A stretch of DNA of 64,000 nt, from positions 32,749,453 through 32,813,452 of the forward strand of contig JAOANR010000014.1 in the NCBI GenBank assembly GCA_030278955.1, in the 5' to 3' direction. Of this stretch, positions 53,190 through 64,000 are shown in pieces (the first letter of the stretch is position 1; every line of letters starts with the position of its first letter). Below the pieces are notes generated by a model. It was not told the DNA's origin. It did not search any database and saw only the letters and a program-made list of their open reading frames with translations. The stretch comes from Hygrophila difformis (lineage: Eukaryota > Streptophyta > Magnoliopsida > Lamiales > Acanthaceae). Made by a program: the position numbers and the translations under genes.

Positions 53190-54940
53190 AAGGGAAAGAT
53201 GCTGAAGATGGACGGAATCTGTAAAGATTCACTTTTGACTGGACTCACTGGAACCGTATTTTGGTAACGTTCTGACTGATCTTTGACGCTAACCTATCCA
53301 AGTGTACAACTTTGTCTGTATTGATGTCTGATTGTAATTAAGGCCGTGTACTGTATAACGAACCTTAGAATTATCTGTTATGATGGGTGTACGACATATT
53401 TTGGGCAGTCGTACATTTACTGCTTTCCACAAGAGAATTCCGTCTCGAGTTCTCCATTATTTGAAAAAGATGTGTGACAGTCCAAGATGAATAAGTGACT
53501 GTCACGCCAAAAACAAGCTGTGACATGCTTGCATGTTCACAGTGTCTCTTTTTACTGCTTTCAATTAAACAAACCGGCATAAAACAAGCATAAATCTGTC
53601 ACCTAAATTCACATATTGAATTTAGGCTAATGACGAAATCTTCAGACTATTACATTGGGATAAAACAATTAAAAATATGCATGACATAAATTCTTGAAGT
53701 TTTGAGCTATAAAAATCCAATGATATGATCACTTGAAAGACTAACCAACTTTCATGTTGAGAATTTGATTGAATAGGTTGTAAGAATTTTTCAAAGGATA
53801 AATTTGAGAATAAATGTATGACATGATCAAACCGTCCCTTGTGAGATCTGAACCGAGTCATTTTTACTCAATACTTCTTTGATTGTGTGAATCAATTCGA
53901 TTAAAGGGCACTAGAACTTGCAATTGGGACCGATTCAAGACCATGCCATATTCCCGAAATCGAGCATATGATCGAGGCACTTAGAAAAACCCAAAATTTT
54001 GGCTTTCGTTTGAATTCCAAACCCAAAAACATTTTCCCTTTAGGATTAACCAGTCTGAGCCTTTAAACCTAATTTTTATTTGAAGCCACTATATTACTCC
54101 TAGCCTTACAAAAAGACCAAGAAAATCAAACCCAAGTGTACATGAGCCATCCCATCAAGGCATTGTAATCTTTAATCATCAATTATGTATCAATCGGTAT
54201 GCTATAAACCGATTCAAAAAAAAAAAAAAAAGTTGAGACCTATTCAACAAGAGTAGAGAAGAAGTTGAGACCTATTCAACAAGAATAAATTGCAAATGAC
54301 AAAGCAAATTAGACAAAGTCTAATGTCATGCAATGGAAAAAGAAAAACAAAAGAAAGATAGAAATGATGATGATTATAGATTCTACAAAATGCCAAGTTA
54401 CGGTGGAATGGTGTCATGTCACTTTTTAGCCCAATAATTCCTTTTCCTACCAAATGTTACAACCGTATGCCCCGTTACACCCTTTGAATAAGACCTCATG
54501 ATCTCGATTTGAGGAAATGAGCCGGTGGCGAGTTGGTCCAGTTGCAAGCTTATGGGAGAATTTAATTGAATTCGATCTTGAGCGTTAATGATAAAAGCCA
54601 ATCTTGAGAGTGAGTGAACTTTCCGATTCTACTATATGTGAGGCTCTGCTTTGATTGATTAATGATTCATGTCATGCTTGAATTCAAGAATTAAGCCAAT
54701 GCAATTTTCTAAACATATATTCAAGAAGAATTAACAATAATGATTGATTTGTGTGTTCACTCAAGTGAGAAGTATCATTCCATTAAACACTGCAACCAAG
54801 AGAATTTAATACTTGTAATTTTGATTGTCTTATCCCAATATAAAAAGAATGAAATTTCTGAGGCCACGCAAATGGATTGAATATGCAGAGTCCAAGCTCC
54901 TAGGAGCACTGACTCTGACTGCTCGGGGACGATCAGTATT
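53190..54940. other. Non-coding spacer between the F-box gene and the 3' LTR
   Basis: AT-rich, only short frames. It contains a short direct duplication (GAGACCTATTCAACAAGA at about 54235-54285) and a stretch of A. It ends in the segment that resembles 50048-50062. Confidence 0.6.
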
Positions 54941-54954
54941 AAATGTGAGGATGT
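54940..54954 (+). promoter_or_regulatory. Presumed polypurine tract region before the 3' LTR
   Basis: TAAATGTGAGGATGT immediately precedes the right LTR, the position where plus-strand DNA synthesis is primed. It is only moderately purine-rich, but it is conserved at 50048-50062. Confidence 0.5.
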
Positions 54955-57900
54955 TGATAACGGCCAAAATTGACCATTATTTTCAATCCATTTCCGTGTC
55001 TGAGACGAACATTTTGATCGTGATTCCATCTTATTTCAATAAGAAAGCAGTTGAATTTGACAGATTAATGCGAGTTTGTAAAAACATCGAGCCGGTAACA
55101 AAAAGACACAAAATATGCAATTTTAATTGTATTTGTGTTAGAAAAATCCAAAAACATGAAAAAAGGAAAAAGAAAAAGAAAAAGGAATGAAAAGATGGGC
55201 AAAAGAATAAAAGAGCCCACAAAAATCCAAAAAGATGGGAAAAAGATTGAAAATCCCACAACTGAAAATTGGTTAAGTGTTGAAGCATAATTCGAATTGT
55301 GAGCAATTCGAATTAATTCGAATTGCACAACAATTCGAATTGCTAAAGAGAGCAAAGAAATGGTTAAGTGTTGGAAGGGATGCAGAAGGCTAGTTCGAAT
55401 TATTCAAGTTCGAATTAATTCGAATTAGGGAATGAAGAGAGAAGAAACCCAAAGGCAAGAAGAAGATGCAATTCGAATTGTCCAATTCGAATTAATTCGA
55501 ATTGGCACAAACAATTCGAATTGCCAACAAAGTGCAAGGAAGCCAAGCAGAAACCCTCATCCAATTCGAGAAAATACCAATTCGAATTATCCCAACAATT
55601 CGAATTGATAACTGAAGGCCAAGATCCCAGCTCAAGGAAGAGATCTCACAATTCGAATTAATTCGAATTGGCTGAGATAATTCGAACTTCACTTAACAAT
55701 TCATTCAAATGAAGCTGTGGAGCATGGACACAACATTGGTGGGCCTAGGGTTTTGAAGATTGTCTATAAAAGCAAACCTTCCACAACAGAATCAAGGGAT
55801 CAAGAATTTTAACCAAAAGGCAGCTTGGGACAAAAAGAACAGCAGGAGGTTCCACACCCCTTAAGGGTTAGGTAGGTAGTTTAGATTAGTTTAGTTTATT
55901 TTTCTTGCAAGTATTATAATCTTTACATGCTTTAATCTTAGTTTAGTGTAGAAGCAGTTTGTGTAACCCTTAGAGTAGCCATTTTCCATATGTCTACATG
56001 CTTTCTAGTTAGAATAAACCCTACCTTCAAGCTAATGATGGTTTTGGGTTCTTATTTTGCTTTCAAGTGTCAATACAAGGAAAATTTCCAGAAATGGTTT
56101 TATCCATTTGTTTTGGCACTCTTTAATGCTTTCCCTAGAAATAAATGCTTAGTGTGTTTGTTTGTTTCAACTAGGTTACATTTATTATGTCCTAGTTGAC
56201 ATTCAAACTTAATAAATGCATGTTTGTTGGGTTTTTGGCTTGATTTAGTGCCTTAGAGCTTCAAATAAGTGTTCTTAGGTTTTAGATGTTTTTAATGTCT
56301 GTGTTAATTTGTATTTTAATTTTATTCTTCCTGCCTTAATCTTATTTCGTGCTTCCTTAGATAACTTGAGTGTTCTTAGTTTACTCATGTAGTTCTTAGA
56401 TAACTAAATGTTTTAGGCTCTTTGATCTCTGATTTCTTGTTTGTAGAATAGGGTTTGAATCTGGCCAATACCCACTAGACATGTATTCGTTTATTTCTTG
56501 AAAATCTCACTAGGGTGGCTGTGAAATGACACTGATGTGAGATGAGGGATTTAGTAAATCTAAACCCATCATTACAGTACAGTGTTCACCTAACCCATAC
56601 TTGTGAGAACAAAAATTGTTGTTGTCTGAAAATATGTGATTCGAATTGAGGCAATTCGAATTAATTCGAATTGCTAAGAGAAATTCGAATTGCATAGCCA
56701 AACTATTCTCTTCATGTGGTTTTCAACCAATTCGAATTATTCCATTCGAGTTAATTCGAACTGCTCAACAATTCGAATTGGGTTGAAAACCACATTGTAT
56801 CCATTGCCACTCATTCATGCCTTAGTTTATTTTCCACCCTTTACCAATTCGAATTGTTGCAATTCGAATTAATTCGAATTGCTGTACAATTCGAACTCAC
56901 CCTCCCTTTGAGGTAAATGCCTTAGTCAATTTGAGCAAGAAAGGGACTTCGCCAATTCGAGTTGTCCAATTCGAATTAATTCGAATTGGCCAATAATTCG
57001 AATTGGATGATGCTCCAATTTCTAGCAATGATCAATTGAGTAAGTAATACTTCATCCTTCATGCATTCTCAACTCGAATTACCCCAATAATTCGAATTGA
57101 ACTATCCCCTCTAGTTTGAAAACTCCAAAAACAATTCCTTTCTTGATTTGTGTAAGCTGCATGGATGTATTGGGCCTAGGCCCAATTCATCTGATTTCTA
57201 TCCATTACACATCTCAACCCATTAGTGTCCAGTTATTGTGTGCTTAACACCCACACAATACCAAAAATATTTTCTTACTTTTATAATTTTCTCGTTCATT
57301 GTGTGTATGAACGGATAATGAGAAACACCACAGATTAATGTTGGTGAAAGGTCCCTTCACAGGGATATCGACTAACCCATCTTCTGTGTGTCAATCATTA
57401 TCTGTTATTTTGCATGATCTGGTTAGTGGTTGGTGGAAGCTTCGGCGAGCGTTCTCTTCACTAAGAGTTTCGATTAGTCACTCAGCCAATTCCTAATCAG
57501 ATACAGTTTTCTTTCTCCTTATCTTAATTTCTCAACCTGAATTCAAGTTGCAATAGTATTAACTGATGTCGACCAACATCAGTTGAGAAATATTACAGCA
57601 AGAAATATGTGGGTTCTTCTTCCAATCATAGACAAAAGAAAACTAAATGACGGCGGTCACCGTTGTTTGGAATTCTTTCTGTCTAAAACCAATCATCTGG
57701 GATAATTGGGAACCGGACAGCAGATGTTTGCAGTCCGGAAAACCCCAACTATCTCTGGCACTTTTTTTAGCCAATTTCTTCTCATCTCAGACTAATTCAT
57801 CTTTTGTGTATCGCATTCTGTCTAACCCCACCATATATTTTGGGGTATTTTATTTTCCTTTTCATATACTTGTATGCATGATACTATTATGTAGATGTTC

Positions 57901-59840
57901 TGGTCTTATTATTATTTTGGGGATCCTTCCCCTTGGACACAGAAGTCTTGATGTAAATCAGATGCCGCATAATAAATTTCCAACAAAAATTCCTTTATAA
58001 AATCCAGATCTGAGTAAGGGATAAATTCAACAGTTATGACTAATTCATATTCCACTGGGGGTTGATTTTGAGAACTTAGAAGCAGAGTCAGCGATTAGGT
58101 CTCATCTAGACTGAAAGGATCTGTGTTTTAATTGAGAGTCTAGTACCAGTCTAGGGAATGATTTTCAAATGTTCAATTGCTTCTCAAAATTGCTGTGTGT
58201 TGGAAATCTGATATTAGATATCGCATTAAGTCAATATCCACTTGGGTGTAGATGAGATGTGATAAATAATATTGGAGGAACAACATATAGGCCTTGGTGA
58301 ATTTATAAGGTAAGGTCGAGTATTCCTTCGACTACTATCTTCTTCTGCCAAAGTCTAGAATTGAGTCTTGAATGAGTACATCCGGAATAGGTTCATTTAT
58401 GGATCTGTTTCATTTAGTTTGTATCTCATAACTACCCAGATGTTGTAAGCCCTGTGGCTTATTGATATCTTGGGGGTTCTTGATCTGCATCTGGTCACCA
58501 AGACCAGGGGCTCTTTTATACTAACGGAAAGAGACGTTTTTAATGCTTCCGAGTGATAGATTTAAATGCTTTCTTTACAGCTTTCTTTACTGCTTTCCTT
58601 TTAAATGCTTTCATAGAGGTCACTCGGAAGAATTAGGGGCTGTCCATCTGTTAAAAGGTTTGAGAGTTATGGAATGGTTTGGGGCTTGATTTGAAACTTT
58701 GGATGTGACATGGGGGATTGATAGCAGTACTTGCCATGTCAACTAATGATTTGACAGGTGTTGCTCGTCCACCGTAAATGATTAACATACTTTTGCAAGG
58801 CATTGCAAAGGGAGTTAAGAGTTTATGGTATCTTAGAAATTGCTGTCTTAAGAGCATGTAAACTCTTACTGTAAGTACCTGTCTGTTAAAGGGAACATGG
58901 TATAGAGAGCATGAGAGTTAGCTAACTGGAGGATTATCCCAAGCTAAGATCTGTGTATAAAAATGGAAGTTTAATTGTGTTTCATCTGAATCTTGTCCAA
59001 TCTTTATTATTTCCTCCCTGTCCCTTCTGTCATATTTAAATCTGCTTTCTAGATAGTGTAGCATAATTTTATATTGCTTTCGTAGTATAGATTTAATTGC
59101 TTTCTTCGATCTCGTTTACCATGCTTTGTAGAATAATTTTTACTGCTTTCATGATCTGGTTTAATTTATGTCAAGTAGTTGATAGAAACCCTTGCAAAAC
59201 TTGAAACGAGTAACCGAGTGGAAAATCTTAGTAAACGACGTGGGCCCTGCTTCCATCGCACATCCTCCAGTGAACGATCCGGTACTTACTATAAATTACT
59301 GCAATTTTTGACCCGTGCGCTTTCGGGAGCACAGTTTCGTGACACGAGTAAATAAAAACAACATTTTGGGCAAATACTCTTACAGTGGGAAGATGTTCAA
59401 GAATTTCATGGCCGGTATCTCTTTGACATGAAATTTAGAGAAGCATCATGGTGCAGATATCAGGGACTTTCAGGGTGACAGATTGAAGGTCCATTCCTGT
59501 TGCACCGTGATATTTGTCAAAAGTTTCATGGCTGAGAGGACCACAGCGCCGTTTGAACCCCACAGGAGTAATAAAAAGGGAAATCTTAATATATTCTTAA
59601 ACCCCTTCCCCCAATCATAACTCTTTTCATTTTAATAAATCCGAACTTGGAAATTGTATTTAGACGGTTCTTCAACCCCCCAGCAGCAAAATGAAACTTG
59701 GCTTGGGTGCAAAAGTTTCATGGTCGTCACCGGGGACTCTTGAGGCACCATTTGAAATCACAGTTTCCTCCTTAAGCAATAAACCAGTAAAAGAATTTTC
59801 AGAAAATTACTCGTGTTGGCGAAGCTCGTCAAAAGTTTCA
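54955..59840 (+). repeat. Right (3') LTR
   Basis: 4886 bp, co-linear with the left LTR at an offset of 16028. Differences seen by eye include positions near 55008, 55085, 57790, 58135, 58297, 58684, 58711, 58951, 59383, 59516, 59724 and 59830. Its palindrome arrays are at 55291-55686 and 56640-57096, and its TATA box at 55766-55772. Confidence 0.95.
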
Positions 59841-59845
59841 CCGGA
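59841..59845. repeat. Target-site duplication (CCGGA) of the LTR retrotransposon, right
   Basis: Identical to 38922-38926. Confidence 0.95.
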
Positions 59846-61224
59846 CGCGTCTGTGTCCATAGTATTATCAAGCTCAGCAAGAGCACTAAATGAGTTATGT
59901 ATTTCTGGCTTCCTGTAAGGAGTCTTGGAGTTGTTTATACGGTGACGTTTACTCTTAATTTTTCTGTCAGAGTCCAACCCTTCTTGTTCAACATCAGGAG
60001 CGGATTTAGTGCCACTGGATGAGGGCATAGAGGATGTGCTAACGGTCGAATCATTTCCAGTAGGTAGTTTGGATGGAAGACGATATCCATTATCATATGG
60101 AATGATCGGCTTCTTGCCACCTTGGTGCCGGGGGCGAGGCTTGCGGGTCACTGTCACCCATGACCCATGGCTCTCAACATTCTCCACAAGGGTGGGAAGA
60201 TTATTTTTGGAAGTTTCCTTAGAATTGGATCCTCCCAGATTTACAGGCTGCGATTTAGAAGAGGAATCTATGTTTCCAATTTTATCTTGATCATGAAGAG
60301 CAATGGCTGATTCATTTGCCAAATTGGTTCGATCGACTGTCAATTTACCCTCCGGCCGCGTGGGAGGTTTGTCCGATACAACATAACCATCATCTTTCTC
60401 CTGACAACACTTGTCTGACCGTGCATGAAAAGGCCACTGCGGTTGCATATACTGAAGACCTTCATACGCAATTCTCTGCCATTCCGAACCCACCATGATT
60501 TTTTCAATAAACGGACATGACAAATCAATTTCCACGCAAACTCGCGTAAACTGGTCGTGATTCATCTCTTTGGTATTCAAATCAACTCTAAGTGGTCTAC
60601 CAACAAGTTCAGCAATAAGCGTAACCGCATCTTAACTGTAACACATGGGATTTAACCCCAGAAAACGGACCCAGACAAATGTTTTAGCGACATCTGACGA
60701 TGTGGAAAAATCCTTGTACCAAGGAAATACGGCAAGGTGGTGATCAAAGATAGACCACGACCCATTGAAGAGCGTGGTATTCTGATCAGTCTCCTGATCG
60801 AACTTAACAAGAAAATATCCTCTTTCATTATCCATAACATTAAAATGACCTTTAGGTTTCCATACCTTCGTCAGCCGATCTTTAGGGAGCACCAGACCAA
60901 TTCTTTTACCGAGAAGTTTTGACAATCAGAGCGTCCTTAAGGGGAATGCACAGACGTTCAATGGCAGGATCTTCAAACACAATTCTGGGAAGAAGCGGGT
61001 TACCGCCAACCAGATCGCACGTAGTATAGTCATGGAGGGGCTTGACATTAGTATCCACCGGGGAATCCTCCTGAAAAGTAATGTCGTGGAACGATGGTTT
61101 AGACTGGGGTGGAAGAACCCCTGGGTCTGGAGGCTCCGGCGTGATGGTCAACGGGGATGAAGAGGGCGGAGGAGGCGGAGAGGGAGAAAGGGAGAAAACA
61201 GGATCAATTTCCATTTCTATTTTT
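59846..61224 (-). pseudogene. LINE-2 ORF1 pseudogene (DUF4283-type)
   Basis: On the minus strand: an N-terminal P/S-rich part (61224-60910); then a DUF4283-type domain (GKRIGLVLPKDRLTKVWKPK, GYFLVKFDQE, FNGSWSIFDHHLAVFPWYKD, TFVWVRFLGL) at 60915-60640; then FTRVCVEIDLSCPFIEKI and a charged tail to 59846. A frame change near 60910 and a TAA with a further frame change near 60632-60580 break it. The last codons are cut by the LTR insertion. Across the insertion, with one CCGGA copy removed, the frame ends in a TGA that overlaps the ORF2 ATG at 38883-38885 as ATGA, so the guest is inserted just 5' of the ORF1/ORF2 junction. Confidence 0.88.
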
Positions 61225-61230
61225 ATATCT

Positions 61231-61247
61231 TTGGTCATGTTTCTTTC
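61231..61247. repeat. Target-site duplication of LINE-2, right copy
   Basis: TTGGTCATGTTTCTTTC, identical to 34382-34398. Confidence 0.9.
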
Positions 61248-61589
61248 AGTTAAGCCAGCAATAAAGTCATGTTTCAATGGGAATAATGCCATTTTATGTA
61301 AGTACTACGGGGTGTTTGGATGTGAATTGATAATCACATAATTGTTATAACATAACTATTGTAGAAAATTAAATATTTGGGTAGTGATGTCCAAAATAGC
61401 AATAATTTGAAATCAATTTTTAAGTGTTTGTTTCTGTGTTTTGAGGTTGTAAAATTACACATATGATATGGATAAAAATAATCAAATTGTTGTAAATTTA
61501 ATAACAACTATAGCCTATATTAGTGACAAAATGTATATATATTACTTATATGTGTAAATATATATGGTATTTAAATATATAATAGTAAT
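61248..61589. other. AT-rich sequence, originally contiguous with 34381
   Basis: Displaced upstream flank of the GT29 gene if the LINE-2 duplication is read correctly. It contains GGGGTGTTTGGATGTGAATT at about 61310, a motif common at ends of plant MITEs, but no matching inverted end was found. Confidence 0.4.
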
Positions 61590-61828
61590 GTATGATTTGA
61601 GTGAAAAGTAGTTAAGAGAGAACAAGAGAGGACAAGGGATGAAATGATTGTATATTCAATTGATAATCTTCTTTCATTGAGCACATAGTATTTATAGGAC
61701 TACAGATTTGATTGTCAGGCCACTACTGCTGGAACAATAAATAAGGTATCATATTAAAGTCATAAAGTATAGGCTGATTTAAGATATTCACGCACTCATT
61801 TATTATATGCATGTGTGTATTTTCAACA
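61590..61828 (-). repeat. Ty1/copia 3' LTR (inner end defined, outer end unresolved)
   Basis: On the minus strand a polypurine tract TTCAAGGGGGAG (61829-61840) is followed at 61828 by TGTTGAAAATACACACATGC, the expected LTR start. The LTR runs to the left; I could not place its CA end or a target duplication, so 61590 is approximate. Confidence 0.6.
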
Positions 61829-61956
61829 CTCCCCCTTGAATGTCTTCGATACAAAGATCGTTAAAACCTTACTAGGAAAAAACTCAGTGGGAAAAAATCC
61901 TATGAAGGAAAAAGAGTACAGTATTCTTGTATCTAGTGCTCCCCCTGATTTGGACA

Positions 61957-64000
61957 TCATTTTAAATCTCGAAGCCGCCGCATTCCAATTTTCTTCACGA
62001 GCTTCTCAAACGTTGCAGTCGATAATGCCTTGGTAAATAGCTCCGCTAAATTATTTTCGGACCGAATTTGTTGCACATCAATTTCACCATTCTTATGAAG
62101 ATCATGAGTGTAGAAGAATTTTAGTGAAATATGTTTCGTTCTATCTCCTTTGATATATCCCCCGTTCAATTGGGCTATACAAGCTGAATTATCTTCAAAT
62201 AAAATTGTTGGGGGGATTTGTGATTCAATGACTAACCCACAACTCTTTAATATATCTTGAATCATTGACCTCAACCAAGCGCATTCTCAAATTGCCTCAT
62301 GGATTGCTAATTTTTAGCATGATTAGAAGAAGTAGCAGTTAGAGTCTGCTTCATTGACCTCCAAGAGATGGCAACTTCGTCACAAGTAAAGACATAGCCT
62401 GTCAGAGATTTGGCTTTGTGTGGGTCTGATGAATAACCTGCATCGGCATAGCCGATTAACTCATGTCGAGAGTCTTTTGGATAAAATAACACAAGATCAA
62501 TGGTTCCTTGGAGATAGCAAAAGATGTGCTTTATGCTTTTCCAATGTCGTTGAGTAGGGCAAGAACTGAATCTTGAAAGCAAATTGACTGCAAACGCGAT
62601 ATCAGGTCGCATGTTATTTGCAAGATACATCAACGCGCCAATTGCGCTTAAATATGACATTTCTGGGCCAAATTGCGCTTAAAAGGATCCTTTGAAGGAT
62701 CAAGTGCCGACGACCATTGGATTACTTAGTGGATGAGCAAAATCCATTTGAAATTGCTTTAATACCTTTTGGGTATAAGCTGATTGATGAACAAAGATGC
62801 CTTTTTCCAAATGCTCAATTTTTAGGCCAAGGAAAAATTTCGTTTTCCCGAAACCCTTGATTTCGAACTCCTTTTTCAAATATTCAACTGCATTTTTCAA
62901 CTCTTCAGGAGTTCCAATTACATTTAAATCGTCAACATAGACTGCGACGATCATAAATTCTGACCCATTTTTCTTCATAAATACACAAGGACTTATATGG
63001 TCGTTTGTATAACCTTCCTTTATCAAACTTTCACTGAGGCGGTTATACCACATTCGGCCAGATTACTTGAGCCCATATAAGAATTTTTGTAATTTGATGG
63101 AATAAGTTTCTCTGGGTTTTGAGTTACAAGACTCAGTTAAGTTAAACCCTTCAGGTATTTTCATATAAATATCATTTTTCAATGAGCCATATAAAAATGC
63201 AGTAACAACATCCATTAATCTCATTTCAAGATTTTCTCGTACTGCTAGGCCCATGAGATACTTGAATGTTATTCCATCCATAACTGGGGAATATGTTTCC
63301 TCAAAATCAATTTCCGATCGTTGGGAAAAATCTTGGGCTACAAGCATTGCCTTATATTTGGCGATTTCATTGTTTTCATTTCTTTTTCTCACAAACACCG
63401 ATCTGTAGCCAACAGGCTTCACATTTTTCGGTGTTTGGACAATCGAGCCGAATACTTTTCATTTATTCAGTGAATCTAGTTTAGACTAAATCGTATCTTT
63501 TCATTTTGGCCAATCATTTCTTTTCCGACATTCTTCAACTGATCTTGGTTCAAGATCCTCGTTATTTTCCATTACATCGAGTGCAACGTTGTATGCAAAA
63601 GCATTATCAATGTTTGTTTCTTTTCGATTCCAATATTTCCGAGTATTTATATAATTGAAAGAAGTTTCAATAACTTCATTTCATCTAGGTGAATATTTTC
63701 AGGTTCAACATTTTCAGGGGTTGAATCAATTTCTCCTTCGGGAGTATCATCAGTGATTGATTTATCACTCATATAGATAATTTTCTTCTTTCGTGGATTT
63801 TTATCCTTGGATCCCAAAGGGCTGCCATGCTTCAGCAGTGCAGTAGGTTCATTTGCACTCGAAATTTGCCCTTTTGAGACATTTATATTAGCTGGTGCAT
63901 TTGCTGCACAATATAAGATTTTGTGACTTTAGCAGCATCATTAAAAACATCGGCTAATTGATTTGCAATTCCCTGCAAATGCACAATTCTTTGAACTTCA
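61957..64000 (-). pseudogene. Ty1/copia Pol (RT-RNase H), decayed and cut by the window edge
   Basis: Minus-strand fragments in pol order. RT N-terminal part is at 63422-63063 (KPVGYRSVFVRKRNENNEIA, DFEETYSPVMDGITFKYLM). RT core is at 63053-62700 with the catalytic YVDD (VAVYVDDLNVIGT, FFLGLKIEHLEKGIFVHQ). RNase H linker is at 62660-62307 (YLANNMRPDIAFAVNLLSRF, YADAGYSSDP) and the RNase H end at 62274-61957 (LFEDNSACIAQLNGGYIKGD, RTKHISLKFFYTHD). Further RT leader sequence (EPRSVEEC..RNDWPK, then TGA where tryptophan is expected) is at 63490-63550. Stops or frame changes separate each block. Typical copia order suggests integrase and gag beyond the window. Confidence 0.92.

Larger units (their letters stand above)
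38927..59840 (+). mobile_element. Athila-type Ty3/gypsy LTR retrotransposon, 20.9 kb, young, with an F-box cargo gene
   Basis: Two 4886-bp LTRs (38927-43812, 54955-59840) start TGATAACGG and end AAGTTTCA. They sit at a constant offset of 16028 bp, with about 12 substitutions and no indel found by eye. A CCGGA duplication flanks the element. A primer-binding site follows the left LTR (43813-43830). Gag and pol (43960-49943) are of the Athila clade: protease DLGSS, RT FMDDF, RNase H, integrase. Between pol and the 3' LTR lie 5 kb with a U3-like promoter and an F-box gene (51090-53189). LTRs of nearly 5 kb are unusually long for this clade. It is inserted in LINE-2, opposite to the LINE's orientation. 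The low LTR divergence (about 0.25%) implies insertion on the order of 0.1-0.2 million years ago with usual plant rates. Confidence 0.95.
34399..61230 (-). mobile_element. LINE-2: decayed L1-clade LINE, split by an LTR retrotransposon and a MITE
   Basis: Minus-strand LINE with ORF1 remains at 59846-61224 and ORF2 remains at 34440-38905. The 3' A tail is at 34401-34408 and a 17-bp target duplication brackets the whole (34382-34398, 61231-61247). Inside it sit the Athila-type element 38927-59840 (with its own CCGGA duplication) and a hAT-like MITE at 34561-35070. Removing both leaves about 5.4 kb, the expected LINE length. Many frameshifts and stops show it is older than LINE-1 and older than its LTR guest. 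The 5' end is close to the ORF1 start, as in LINE-1, or slightly truncated. Confidence 0.92.

Noticed and set aside
61310..61590. Possible MITE starting GGGGTGTTTGGATG
   Set aside because: The motif is typical of MITE ends but I could not find a matching inverted end or target duplication.

Overview
This is a nuclear window from a flowering plant, most likely a eudicot. The evidence is spliced genes with GT-AG introns, a plant-type GT29 sialyltransferase-like gene, gene-capturing Helitrons, plant LINEs with an RNase H domain, an Athila-type Ty3/gypsy element, a Ty1/copia element and Stowaway-like and hAT-like MITEs. About nine tenths of the window is mobile DNA or its remains. The one host gene I can reconstruct in full is a 12-coding-exon GT29 gene on the minus strand (27830-32664); its exons join in frame to 438 codons plus stop.

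Left part (1-25631): a cluster of Helitron-type units. Unit C (8870-14890, minus) has both canonical ends (5' TC, 3' hairpin plus CTAG, inserted between A and T). It carries exons of a pirin, a kinesin-5 and a WD40 protein of WDR48 type. Unit B (3505 to about 8869, minus) ends in CTAG and carries a broken ALDH3 gene. A probable unit A (234-3504) carries a CASP-like exon. Unit D (plus, 3' end at 25631) carries exon fragments of a TTC4-like TPR protein, plastidic glucose-6-phosphate dehydrogenase and NAD-malate dehydrogenase. A full-length LINE (19486-25400) with two intact ORFs and a perfect 14-bp target duplication sits inside D.

Middle (25632-34381): MITEs, then the GT29 gene, with one MITE and a 181-bp tandem duplication in its introns. 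Its probable non-coding first exon (about 34212-34350) lies next to a second, decayed LINE (LINE-2) on the minus strand. LINE-2 is flanked by 17-bp target duplications at 34382-34398 and 61231-61247, so nearly 27 kb of nested retroelement DNA now lies in the 5' region of the gene.

Right part (34382-64000): LINE-2 contains a roughly 510-bp hAT-like MITE and, close to its ORF1/ORF2 junction, a 20.9-kb Athila-type LTR retrotransposon (38927-59840, target duplication CCGGA). That element has 4886-bp LTRs that differ at only about 12 positions by eye, so it is young. Between pol and the 3' LTR it carries a two-exon F-box gene (51090-53189). The gene is preceded by its own TATA box and by an array of TTCGAA palindromes that matches the array upstream of the LTR's own TATA box. 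A 20-bp copy of the junction at the start of the right LTR lies at 50048-50067, so this internal promoter looks like a captured, diverged LTR U3. I consider this retroelement-borne F-box cassette with a U3-like promoter the most novel thing in the window. The window ends in a decayed Ty1/copia element on the minus strand.
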